Source: Populus alba (Eukaryota; Streptophyta; Magnoliopsida; Malpighiales; Salicaceae). Taken from it: a DNA stretch of 64,000 bases. A program made the position numbers and the translations under genes. The notes beneath the pieces were generated by a model that was not told the DNA's origin, did not search any database, and was given only the letters and a program-made list of their open reading frames with translations. Location: the NCBI RefSeq assembly GCF_005239225.2, contig NC_133299.1:15115154-15179153 (forward strand), written 5' to 3'. This document shows positions 1 through 11,357 of the stretch, one piece after another; within the stretch, counting starts at the first letter, position 1; the number at the start of each line of letters is the position of its first letter.

Positions 1-2650
1 AAAACCTTCATAACTTATAAAACTCATCAACCATCTCCCTTTAAAAAATTTTAAGAAACCTCCAAATCCAATCCTCCTCAAGTTCCTAAAAGAGTTGTCA
101 TTCACATCTAGTTTAATAAATCCTTCTTCAGGTCTAAGCCATGATACAGTAGTAGGGTGTCTATGCACCACCTTTGGATTATTCCAAGCATCACAACACA
201 TATCTTTTAGAAAGTAAATTTGACATAATAATCAGTTATCCCCTAAATAGTCATCCTTAAAAGCTAAAATATTTTTTCTCCTCCAAATCCACTAGAGACC
301 ACACAAGAATAACAAGGAAATGTTCGATGAGGCAAATCTTTGAACCCACTCTACCACATCAGAACACTAGAACCCTTGTTGGTTTGTGAGACCTAGTCCA
401 AGTCAAATACTCTTAGCAAACACACAATCTTTAATACAATGTAAAATGTCCTCATCTTCTTGGTTATAGCCACCATAGATTGGAGATGAGAAAATATGGC
501 GTCTAAACCGTAATAAATTAGTGGGAAGGCTATTATGAAATAATTGCCAAATAAACATCTTGAATTTTTTCTGAAGCCTTCAATTTCCAAATCCAAGTCC
601 ACCTCGCATCTGGAAGAAGATTTCTAGGTTCGAACAAAATCCAAGAATAGGTTGAATTAGGAGTATACATACCATTTATGTTAGCAGCCCACACAATACA
701 ATTCACTGGCCTTGGACAAGATGGAATTGGTACCGTCCTGATTTTCTGTTTTACTAAATTTGGAATTTGTGTAGCTAGTACACAGATGTTCCATTTCCCA
801 CCACACCACAAATCTGAAACTTTAAAATCTAAATCAATAATGTGTATCACGTCAATTTTTTAACCCTTTTTTTTTATTCAAGAAAACCTCACTCCCCAGA
901 AAGTGCACTTTGTAGGCCCAGGTGAGTGAGTAAAACCCCGGTTGTCACAGGCTCTTACAAGAGATGCACGCCCTGACTTGAACTTGAGACCTGCTGTGCA
1001 AATTTCAAGCCTTTTACCATCACGCTACGCCCCTTGGGGACCCATTTTTTAACCTAATATGTCGTCCTAAAGCTAAGGGTCAAACCATAAAGATAAATCC
1101 CTATTGCCTACTCTATAGATGAACCCTTCACGACAAAAATTAAATGCCATGTACAAAAATCGCTACGTAATTGAAACATTGTGGGACACAATGTGAGTAT
1201 TTAGCAAACTAGAATGTTGAAGATACTTATGTTGTATTATTGATATCCACAGTTTCCTTCCTTCATTATTATCTGCCAAGCTAACTTACCTAAAAGAGCC
1301 ACAATTTCTTGGTGAGGACACAATATTCCAATTCACCAAATAAATTCCCTAACCTGAAGTATGTCCGTCCCATATGAAATTTCACACCATTTTATCAATT
1401 CCCAAGCAAACCAATTGTGAAAGCCAAATCTGCTACAAGTAAGTAGGGATTGTCGCTAAAACTGATTTTACTAGCATAACCTTTCCAGCCTTATTGAACA
1501 AACGACCTTTTCAAGTTGCAAGTTTAGATTGAATACTCTCTATAATGAAATTTAAATCTAACTTCTTAACCCTACCCTAAATTAAAGGGAAGCTAGGGTA
1601 TTTACCAAGATTGCTAGCAAACTTAATATTAGAGATTTTATGAGAGGTCATGCTTCACCCTTCTGCTAACATTGTTGGAGCACATTACTCTTGATTTATC
1701 AAAATTCTCCTTTAGACCTGAGGCACTGTAGAGAGATGTGAGGACACTAACAAGTATACGCATTTGCGCCTTGGTAGCTTTGGTAAATAAAAGGACATTC
1801 GCAAAAAACAGATTAAAGATACCAGGGCCACCCTTAGAGACATGAATTGGCAACCGGGTTTTATTAGATACTTTATCATTAATAAGACATGCAAGCTTTT
1901 TCATGCACACCACAAATAAGTAAGATGAAAATGGGTCTCCTTGACGCAATTCCCTTATTGGGGAAAACACTGGCAATTTCAAACCACTCCAAAGGAGAGA
2001 AACTGAAAAAGACTAAACATAAAACATTATCAACTTAACAGTATCTATCGGGAGTCCAAAGTCTTCTAGGGTGGATTTTAGAAAATCCCAATTAATCCTA
2101 TCATATGCCTTTTCAAGATCAATTTTAGCTACCAAGATCCAATATCTACTTTTAGTCATGTGAATATGATGCAAGACCTCCTGAGCTATTAAGACATTAT
2201 TAGTAGTACTATGACCTATTATAAAGTTGCTCTGAAGAGGGCCAATAAGATCATCAAGATAAGGTCGTAGTCTATTTACCAGAACCTTGGTAATAAGCTT
2301 ATAGGCCGAAATTGCTTGAAGTTGGAATGATTCTATTGTTTAGATTAACCTTCAAATGTCTTCTCCCATTACATCCCAATAAGATTTGAAGAAGACAGGC
2401 CGAAAACCATCCATACCTGGAGCCTTAAAAGGCTTCATGCTAGAGAGAGTTGCAAATACTTCATCTTTAGTAACCAGTTTCATCAATTCAACCACTCCAG
2501 AATCACAAAGCTTAGGAACTTTAATCCCATCCAAAGCTGAAATATCTACTACATCATCAGAACTAAAAAGAGATTTGAAGAAATTAACGGCCTTAACCTC
2601 TAACTTAGCATCATCTGAACACTAAGAATCATTAAAAAGAAAAAGGCCAT
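1..2650 (-). mobile_element. Decayed L1-type LINE retrotransposon (RT, zinc-knuckle, RNase H remnants), cut by window edge
   Basis: Reading the minus strand from about 2640 down, broken frames carry the landmarks of a plant non-LTR retrotransposon ORF2. A pre-RT segment with NFFKSLF is followed by the entry block KAPGMDGFRPVFFKSYW (about 2352-2450) and the block AKIDLEKAYDRINW (about 2080-2130). Next come RQGDPFSSYLFVV and a corrupted active site, where the expected F-A-D-D reads F-A-N-V (about 1800). A zf-RVT region with WIWKLKASEKIQ lies at 533-850, and an RNase H start resembling GFIKLDVND is at about 50-150, running off the left edge. Stops (for example just after FYV near 2020) and frameshifts separate the pieces, so it is not functional. 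The 5' half (endonuclease) is missing, as is usual for truncated LINE copies. A SINE interrupts it at 866-1044. High confidence in the class, low in the exact ends. Confidence 0.88.
866..1044 (-). mobile_element. tRNA-derived SINE inserted in the LINE, with 10-bp target duplication
   Basis: On the minus strand this roughly 180-bp block has an A-box-like TAGCGTGATGG (complement of 1017-1027) and a B-box-like GTTCAAGTC (complement of 975-983), spaced as in a Pol III promoter. It ends in an A-rich tail, seen on the plus strand as a T run from 867. Both sides carry the direct repeat ttttttaacc (856-865 and 1045-1054), which fits a target-site duplication. It is much less AT-rich than its surroundings. 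It resembles the SINE families described in Salicaceae, but I cannot name the family without a database. Confidence 0.75.
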
Positions 2651-3299
2651 ATATCATGTTTATTCACCTTCCAAAGCGAGTGAATATATTAAAATAATAT
2701 TATTTAAAAGAAAATTAAAGTTATAAAAGAAGTTTTGATCGGGACGAACAGATCCTTTAAGTTTGATTGAATCCTCTTTTATTTTATTTTTTTAATTCAG
2801 CTCGAACGAGATTTGGAATTCAACTCCCAAATTGGCTAGGTTCAATAAAACTATTGAATTAAGTCCAAAAGTTTTAATTATAAATGCACCAACTTTATAT
2901 AGATACGTATATAGAAATTGGATTTAAACTTAGCACCCAAATTATGACAAGAGAAGAAGATTAAATTTTAATAACCCCATGAGATATGTGAAGAATAAAA
3001 ACTATTCAAAATTATGTGATAGAATTTCCTTCGAGAAAATATTTAGAAAAACCTTATTCCCCAAACTTTCCTCAAATATTTTTATTTCAAGAAAAAATAA
3101 GAAAAATAGAAAAATAATATCAACAGAAACTCAAATCAAAATTGACCCAAACAGTGAAGTTATCATTTAATCTATTTTTTAAAAGTAATTAAAGATATTT
3201 TAAGCACAAAAAGAATTCTTATAATATTTTTTAAAAACATAAAAGTGGTTTTTAACTGATTTTCTAAATAGCTTACCAAATTTTATAATATTTAAAGTG

Positions 3300-3475
3300 T
3301 ATCTGTTTTTGTGATCAAAAAATATTTTTTGAAAAATTTTAAATTTTGATTTTACTTCAAATTAGTTTTTTTTATGTTTTTAAATAGTTTTAATGTGCTG
3401 ATGTTAAAAATAATTTTTAAAAATAAAATGTTATTTTAATATTTTTTCAAGTAAAAAAACACTTTAAAAGATAAC
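3300..3475. repeat. Dispersed AT-rich palindromic repeat, MITE-like
   Basis: Core pattern: a block reading near tttttaaatagttttaatgtgctgat, then taatttttaaaaata, ending in aaaaacactttaaaa. The same order of blocks, in one orientation or the other, recurs at more than twenty places in this window. It is best explained as a high-copy, short, non-coding element with self-complementary ends. The borders are approximate. Confidence 0.6.
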
Positions 3476-3484
3476 AGCTACCAC

Positions 3485-3489
<5 letters not shown>

Positions 3490-3566
<77 letters not shown>
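3490..3566. repeat. Compound microsatellite (TA)n(GA)n
   Basis: About 21 TA units run directly into about 17 GA units. This is simple-sequence DNA, probably length-polymorphic; the 121-codon frame across it (3464-3829, minus) is a shadow of the repeat. Confidence 0.97.
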
Positions 3567-3570
<4 letters not shown>

Positions 3571-3887
3571 GGTGAAGAGAGACAAAATTTAGAATTTGGC
3601 ATTGATAGACATAAACAGTCATAAATGAACAAGTAAAATTGAACAACTTGGAAAGAGCCAAGATGATGAATCCTATGTTTATCACTTGAATGGCCTCATT
3701 GTTGAACAAAAGAAAATGGCAATATCCCTCTAATTTTAAGAAAGTTTTGGGCCATCCAATTTCTTTAACATATTCGCAGAGCCGGCCCTGATTGTGACCT
3801 TTAATACTCTTTTTTGTCCAGTCTACCATGACTTTTTTATTTATTTATTTATTTATTTCATGACTCGTCACAGCCACCCTTTTTCTC

Positions 3888-3934
3888 CCTCTAGCCTCTA
3901 GCCTCTAGCCTCTAGCCTCTAGCCTCTAGCCTCC
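3888..3934. repeat. Heptamer minisatellite (CCTCTAG)x6
   Basis: Six exact CCTCTAG units (3888-3929) are followed by a broken one (cctcc). It is preceded by a (TTTA)n tract at 3837-3858. The heptamer is not the plant telomere unit CCCTAAA. Confidence 0.95.
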
Positions 3935-4439
3935 AAATTATCCGAATAAAATTATAAAAAGAACTCAGAAAGGGCATAAAATAAAAAGAAAAGATTTGCT
4001 CTACGCATAAAAATTGAATGTAGAGTTGCCAAAGCCTGGACCAGATTCTCACTCTTCTATTCTTATTTGCAAGCCCATGTAATTTACTGTGTATTTGATA
4101 GTAAAGTTGAAAATACTTATTTTAAATTATTTCTATCTAAATTAATGTATTTTTTATGATTCTTTTTATGATTTTAACATTTTTTATATTTTAACAATAA
4201 GTCTTTCGTATTCGCCTTTTAGGTACACTATTACCATAACCAAACTAAGTTGTAGCTATGTTTTTTAATAAAAAAAAATATGAAATTATTGATTTTTAAA
4301 TGTTATTACATATTATATATCATCAAAACAATTGAAAAACACTAAAAAATATAAATGTTATATTTTCAAATAAAAAATATTTTTAAAACACATAAAAAAA
4401 ATAAAATATCATTAGACGCTCACTTAATTGGAAATCATT

Positions 4440-4830
4440 CTATCATCATTAGGACCTGTTTGAAAGTGCGATGAAGATTATTTTTTCAAAGTATTTTTTG
4501 CATGAAAATACATTAAAATAATATTATTTATTTTTTAAAATTTATTTTAAATATTAGCAAATTAAAATAATTTAAAAAACCAAGAACATTAATTTATAGC
4601 CACAAAAAAAATCAAAACTTTTTGGAAGCGTGGATCAACTACACTCTCAATTCTTAAACACATCTTTAAATCCTGTTTGTGATTGCGTTTGCATCAAAGT
4701 TTCACCAAAATCTGAATTATTTTTGTTTAAAAATAATATTTTTTTTATAATTTATTGTCATTTTAATGCATTGATATCAAAAATAATTTTAAAAAAATAT
4801 ATTTTAAAAAACAATCACTTCATCCTTTCA
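4440..4830. repeat. Two head-to-head copies of the dispersed AT-rich repeat
   Basis: Copy one (about 4440-4600) reads in the orientation beginning cctgtttgaaagtgcgatg, with catgaaaatacattaaaata. Copy two (about 4665-4830) reads in the opposite orientation, with gcattgatatcaaaaataat and ending aaaaaacaatcac. They belong to the same family as 3300-3475. Ends are approximate. Confidence 0.6.
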
Positions 4831-4846
4831 ACACCTCTTTAATTAG

Positions 4847-4847
<1 letters not shown>

Positions 4848-4886
<39 letters not shown>
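4848..4886. repeat. (TA)n microsatellite upstream of the TOL gene
   Basis: About 19 uninterrupted TA units, roughly 430 bases upstream of the TOL start codon. Confidence 0.97.
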
Positions 4887-4891
<5 letters not shown>

Positions 4892-5317
4892 AATGAGAAA
4901 GAAAAACGAAATTTCCGGGTAGAGAATGGCTGGAAAAAAGGGGAAAGAGAAGAAAAAAAAGCAAGTCAAAATAAAACAAAATGCAAAGAAAAATCTAGGA
5001 GAGGTGAGGTGACCCAAGATAAGTAAGAAAACTAAAAATCCACGAAAATTACAGGAAACTCCCCTTAATTTTCCTTTCTTTTTATTCTTTTCTGCCAAAC
5101 AAAATATATAATAATATTATTATAAAAAAAGAGAGAAGGAAAGAAAGACAGGGAGATATACATATAAGACTCTCTTTCTTTTTCTTTCTTTCTTTCTTTT
5201 TATTATTTATCTTCATCATCATATCATAATCACAGTCGCCTTCAATTTTCTTGTCAAACAAACACCACCCAGAAAACACGAGAAAAGGAAGCGAGAAAGA
5301 GAAAAGGAGAGAGATTC

Positions 5318-8300
5318 ATGGCTCGTGCTATGGGGATGGGGATGGGTTTGGGTTCATCTTCTTCGGCAACTGTAGCGGTTGATAAAGCAACAAGCGATCT
5401 TTTAATCGGTCCTGATTGGACTATGAATATTGATATTTGTGATTCTGTTAATTCTAATTACTGGTAATTTCTTTTCTTTTTTTCTTAATAGCCCATCTTT
5501 TCTTTTTTCAGTTTTGGTGTTGACTTTGATGTTCTTGCTGAGAATTTTACGTTTTCTTTTTCAAATTTTGATAACAGCTAGGTTTTATGTATTGTTTGTA
5601 CTTGTATACGTATGTATGTACGTATGTATGTGTTGCAGATTATGTTTCTGTAATTCTTTTTGGTGTTGTAGCTGAAATTGAAAGCTTAATTCTTTGTTAT
5701 TTGTCAGTTACGATCAAAGTAAATTTTTTGTTTTTTTTCTTTTAAAAAACTGAATTTTATGTGAAATAAAGATTAGTTTTTACAGGGAGTTGTTCTTTTT
5801 TTTTTAAGTGGGTTTTGTGATATTAGCATGTAGTGTTGGTTGATGATTTTTTTTTTTGTTTTTTTATCAGGCAAGCCAAGGATGTAGTGAAAGCTTTGAA
5901 AAAAAGGTTGCAGCACAGGAGCCCTCGAGTCCAACTACTTGCTTTGACGGTACTTTTTTTTTTTCTTGAATTTAGTAATTTTTGTATTTTGTTCTTAATT
6001 TTTCATTTCCATTACAGTTTTTTGAATTTGAACACGTAGAGCTTGTGTGTGAGAATTTTTATTATTATTATTTTTGCACCACTACATGCATTTGAATTAT
6101 GTATTTGGGATTCGTGGAAGTTGTTGTTTATAGAGTTCTTTTTCTTTTTTGGTGTTTTTGGAGTTGATGAATTGAGTGCAAAATTTACTTTGTAGCTTTT
6201 GGAGACAATGGTGAAGAACTGTGGTGATTATGTCCATTTTCAAATTGCTGAAAGGAATATATTGGGGGAAATGGTGAAAATTGTAAAGAAGAAGGTAACT
6301 CCTTGATTTTCTTGCTAGAATTATTTCTCCATGACTTGCAAGTTTTCTATTCTAATATGTATTCATTTTAAGATCTCTGTAGAAATTCTTTTGTTGGCTT
6401 TTTAACCATCAGAGACCAGTTCAAGTGTTAGATATCACACTATAGATGGTTGCCATTCAGAGTCCTCTTGTAGTTGTAATCTTGCAGCCATTCTGTTTCG
6501 AGAAGATGTTAATATTGAGCTCCAGAAATGGATAAAATGTTAGCAGAATTATCTAGTAGTGAAATAGAGTTTTGCATATACAGTAAAGAGATGGAATTCT
6601 TTGTGTTGCAGTTGATACATTGTTATGCTGTGTGTTCTATGGAGATTCCAATAAGGGTCGTTCTCCTCAAACCTTGTAACTAGGCCAGAAAAAATGGTTC
6701 AGGAGGAATGGCAATCTGATTTATGTAAGAGAAAGATAGTAAGCAGTAGTTTTGGCCCATCTTAACTAGGATAACAGATAAAATATAATATGATTGCACT
6801 TCTTGGTGCCTTTTCCATAAGAAATCATAGTGGTTTTGATGTTAAATTTCCTAATTACTTTGCCTTAGGCCTCCATTGATATCAAATAAGATTGCATAGT
6901 TGATTTTGCATGAGAAAGTCGAAACCTTGATTTTTGTATTTTTTTTTCTCATCTAATCACCCTCTTACATTTTCTTCAAAAAACTAAAAAGGGGCTAGGA
7001 TGGGGAAGCTTTGATCTTAATTTAACACATATTTTAATGGGATGTGCAGACAGATATGCATGTGAGAGATAAGATTCTGGCATTGATTGATTCTTGGCAA
7101 GAGGCATTTGGCGGGCCTGGAGGAAAACACTCTCAATATTATTGGGCGTACGAGGAATTAAGGGTCAGTATTTATTTGATCTACTCTTGCTGGGTTCAGT
7201 ATGTGTGCCATGCATGAATTGTTTTTTTTTTTTTTTATTTAGTTGACTTCGGAAGTGGGACTATAATCATTGAATGTTAGGCTGATAAGTCCCAGATCTG
7301 AACATAATTCCTAGGTTTTGGATCCAGCCAAATATTGCAGTGAACTGTCAATTTTTGAATGCTGGAAAGATGTGCTCTTGATTTGATCAATGTTAAAACT
7401 AATGCATGATTCATAATAAGAATGCAATCAAATGATGCTATGGAAGAGTATAATCAAACAAGATACAAGCCAAATCCTATGGAGGAAATATTGTTCGTAT
7501 GCTCTTTCAGCCATATCATAAGTTTTTTCTTTTGTAGTAGTTAAATAACAAATTATGCCAATATTACATGGAATATATACAGAAGAATTAATTTTTAGTT
7601 ATGGGGTGTGTGAATGGCAGCGCGCAGGAGTTCAATTTCCCCAGCGTTCATCAAATGCAGCTCCCATATTTACACCACCTGCGACCAATCCAACATTGAG
7701 GATTGCCCAACCTGGTTATGGAATGCCTAGCAATTCTTCTAGTAGACTCGATGAAACAATGGCCGCAGAGATTGAAGGCTTAAGGTAAGGATTGATGGCT
7801 GGTTTGCACTTTGTATGTCTTTGGTGTATTCTCAAAATTCCCAAATCTCATATTTTGTATTTACTGATATTTTTCTTAATTATCATAGTCTGTCAAGCTT
7901 GGATTCCATGCGGGATGTTATGGAGCTCTTGAGTGATATGCTTCAAGCTGTTAACCCTAGAGACCGTGAGGTATGTGCGGTCAGCTTTTGACCTTTTAGG
8001 GAAACAAGGGAGTACAATATTTGACATGTGGTCCTGCTTGTTTTTCAGGCTGTAAAAGATGAAGTTATAGTGGATCTTGTCAACCAGTGTCGATCCAACC
8101 AGAAAAAGTTGATGCAGATGCTAACGACAACTGGGTCAGTCACTGTTTCAATTTTGCTGAAAACATGTTCTTGATATAAGATAGTTAGCTTTATGCTTGT
8201 CTTATTTTCTCCATGCACATGCGTGTTGATCCCATGCAAGTCTGGCACATGAATATCTGAAAAGTGTCTTGGTTGTGATACAGGGATGAGGAACTTCTTG

Positions 8301-9972
8301 GTAAGGGTCTTGAACTAAATGACAGTATGCAAATCTTGCTTGCAAAACATGATGCTATTGCTTCTGGCTCTCCTATGCCAACTCAAGTTACAAGTTTAAG
8401 CCCCAAATCAAGTGAAGGGTGTTCCTCTGACATCAAGCCAACTGAAGCAAGAGATGCCAGCCCAAGATCTATGACTAATTCTGCCATGCCAGTTGCTAAT
8501 GTGACAAGGAGTGCAGTAGATGAAGAGGATGAAGAGGACGACTTTGCACAGCTTGCACGCAGGTACTCATGCTTATGAAAATAATCTTATATAATTTCTT
8601 CATGGGTGATGAGAACTATTATTAGCACATTACATGTATGTGGGGTATTGCAGTTCCATCACTGTGGAACCCATCATAAGGCAATCACTAGGTGGGAAAT
8701 AAAACATTTACCATTACTGGCAGCCAGCATGATGAGGCACTAGAGCACTGATTGCTGGATAAAAGACCGCTCGGTTTATTTTAAATTGGTAGCTGGCCAA
8801 CCTTTATGGAGATCTTACACATTACTGATCCATTTCCTTCATGTTCTGCATCATGGGTTTTACCGATGTTTTGATTTATATTTGCTCTTGTTTTGTACCG
8901 TGAACGCAGGCATTCCAAAACACAGTCCGGTTCATCTCAAAGTTCAGGTGGAACAAATGGAGCTCTTGTACCATTGGATGTCGGCATGCCCACTGCATCA
9001 ACCTCTTCCCCAAGCAATTCTCTGGCACTTGCTGATCCATCTCTACCAGTTAAAACCATGAAAGATCAGGATATGATTGACTTTTTGAGCCTTGCCTTGT
9101 CAACAACATCAACCTCTCCTCCCACCCCTCCCACCCCACCAGTCTCCAACCAAGCCATGCCTCAGATACCTCCTTCCTCCAGCACACAAGGTTATCCCTA
9201 TGTTTCTCAAACTTATCCTGTAAACCAAGGGCCTGTTCCATACAGCAGCTATGTCGTTCCATGGGCCCAGCCTCAAACTCAGCAGCACCAATTACAATCC
9301 CCATCTCAAACCCAGTTACAGCCTCACTCGTACCAACATTTACACCCTCCATCACAACCGCAGCAACAGTTGCAACCTGAACCCAAACAGCAATCAACGC
9401 CTCAGCCTCAGCAGCATTTGCAGCATCAATCTAAACCACAATTGCAACCTCAGTTCCAGCCACAGTTGCGACCTGAACCCCAGCAGCAATCAGTGCCTCA
9501 GCCTCAGCAGCGTTTGCAGCATCAGTCCCAACCGCAATTACAACCTCAGTTCCAGCCACAGTTGCAGTCACAACATCCTCAATACTCATCTGTCTACCCA
9601 CCTCCACCCTGGGCAGCTACACCTGGATATCTCAACAACCAAAATCACACATCTACTACAAATAACACGTTTTCATCCCTCCAATCCAACTCAACTGTGT
9701 CTTATACTCCCATGCAAGCAGCTAGACCTATGCAGCAATTTAATTCCCTTCCCACAAGAGCAGGCAATGGATCAATTATTAATGGTGATTCAAGTTCTGC
9801 TTCTAGGGTACCTGCACCTCCAGGACAAAAGCAGTCCTTTGTTCCCTCTTACAGGTTGTTTGATGATCTGAATGTTCTGGGAAATTCTGATGGAAGGTTT
9901 AAAATGAATGGTAGCACACCGCCAAGCTTATCAGGATCTTCTGGCCAAAGTATGGTGGGTGGAAGGAAGTGA
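5318..9972 (+). CDS. TOL: TOM1-like (TOL) protein, VHS-GAT ubiquitin-cargo adaptor
   Basis: Nine exons join in frame: 5318-5463, 5871-5949, 6196-6294, 7050-7163, 7621-7784, 7889-7970, 8049-8134, 8284-8562, 8910-9972, all GT-AG, giving 703 aa. Residues about 22-155 form a VHS domain ([43 protein letters not shown]). Residues about 195-275 form a GAT domain ([35 protein letters not shown]). An acidic [13 protein letters not shown] patch and a long Pro/Gln-rich tail follow. TOL proteins bind ubiquitinated plasma-membrane cargo and pass it to ESCRT for vacuolar degradation; that role is family knowledge, not shown here. The start is the first ATG after a GA-rich leader and precedes the VHS directly. 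Intron 1 carries a (GTAT)n tract. By position (next to RAPTOR) it should be the TOL7/TOL8-type orthologue, although the long Q/P tail also resembles TOL6/TOL9. Confidence 0.93.
9376..9567 (+). repeat. In-frame 96-bp tandem duplication in the TOL Gln/Pro tail
   Basis: Bases 9376-9471 and 9472-9567 are near-identical units of 32 codons ([18 protein letters not shown] against [18 protein letters not shown]), so the low-complexity tail grew by a recent in-frame duplication. The flanking DNA (about 9260-9375) is also CAG/CAA-rich but less regular. Confidence 0.93.
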
Positions 9973-11357
9973 AAAGCTAGTGGTTTAGGCTTTACTCAAA
10001 CTGAATTTATATTTTTTGTGAATATGTCTAACGCTGGTGAATCTCTCAGTTTGGAGTGTCTAAGAAAGTTCTCTAGATGTATCTAAGAAGGTTCTTTAGA
10101 TAGAAGCAATTATAGATTTGCGCTCCCATTGATTGGTTGTAAATCCAACTCCTGTGTAGCTTTGTTTGCTTGTCTCAATACTTATCTATGATTTTTCTCG
10201 ATATATGAAATTGATGTGAGTTTTAGTGGTTTGAGCTCCTATAACATGAATTTTGGAAAGTGAGTCGTCAACGAAGGAGGTGTGGTTTAATTTATTTATG
10301 TTTTAAGATTTTAAATTATTTTTTGTTTTAAATTAATATTTATTGTTTATTGTGTTTTGGATATTTTAATATATTGATATTAAAAAATATTCGAAAAGTT
10401 AATTTCTAAGTTATTCCTGAAGCCAGCTGGCTTCATCACTTCAGCCTGTATTCCCAATTATTTGTTGAAATCTCCTCCGTTGTGTGCTATATATATAGCG
10501 GTCCAAGAAGCTTCGGTGGTGTGATCACAAGGAAACTTCAGGCATAAACATACTAATAGGATGTTGAGAAGTCATGATGTGTTGAGAAGCTCTAATAATC
10601 TCTCTGCAATTTATCGCCATCTCCCCAATTTACCACCCTCTGCTTATTTCAAGGTCGAGATGCAAGATAAGGTTACATTATTTGTCTGGCAAATGGCTGG
10701 ATGTTTCAATGTCAGTGTAATTAAAACAACTGAGAATTGAAAGGGCAGGAGGAAAACGGCGAAGGCAAGGGATTACAAGGGGCAAGCTCGATAAATTAAT
10801 TACAGGCTATACAATGGTTAACAAAAGACTATCGAAACATAAACCTGATAAAATACAAAGACGTGAACAAGTTAAGCCCCTGCGTTTCAGGGGATGATAA
10901 CCAGATTAGCAACCTCTGTTTGCAACGCTCTGAATTATGTAAAGACAAGGGAGTGCTGCTTTTACAAATGAACAAAGGGATGGAAGGATCAATGAGCACA
11001 CCAAAAGGAAAGGAAGATGAACCGAGGAAAGAAGCTATTTACACACATTTTGCCCATATGGCCATACCCATACCCATAGAAAAATTATTTGCCAAAGCCC
11101 CCTCCTGCAATATGCAGGACTTCTCGCCATCTGACCCTCGGCACGGGAGGCTAATGAAATATGTTGCACAAGATTCAGGATGCCAAATCAATGTTTCAGC
11201 ATGGACGTGTTGGCGTGGTAGATCATCACATCAGAAGATAAACTGAAGCCATGTACTAGCGTCAGTGACATTAACAGATCATTCGTGTGCTTCTGCTGCT
11301 GCCGCTGCCAAAATGACAGCTTCGTCGACTCGTAAAAGAAAACATGCTTTCATCTTG
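9973..11357. other. Convergent 3' region between TOL and RAPTOR
   Basis: The TOL stop (9970-9972) and the RAPTOR stop (11358-11360, minus strand) face each other about 1.4 kb apart. The first 250 bases are probably TOL 3' UTR. The less AT-rich part at about 10740-11357 is probably RAPTOR 3' UTR; the 127-codon plus-strand frame there (10863-11246) has no recognisable domain and I treat it as chance. A short AT-rich repeat lies at about 10290-10410. I could not fix a poly(A) signal for either gene. Confidence 0.55.

Larger units (their letters stand above)
2651..5100. other. Intergenic AT-rich region upstream of the TOL gene
   Basis: No gene is seen. ORFs here are low-complexity or shadows of simple repeats. 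The stretch holds at least three copies of the dispersed palindromic AT-rich repeat, two TA/GA microsatellites and a heptamer minisatellite, all listed separately. The last 200 bases before 5318 are purine-rich (GA/AAG) on the plus strand and probably include the TOL promoter and leader; no clear TATA box could be fixed. Confidence 0.6.

Noticed and set aside
3888..3934. Possible interstitial telomere repeat
   Set aside because: The unit is CCTCTAG, not the plant telomere unit CCCTAAA.
10863..11246. 127-codon ORF on the plus strand between TOL and RAPTOR
   Set aside because: It lies antisense to the probable RAPTOR 3' UTR, shows no domain, and has no splice or promoter context.
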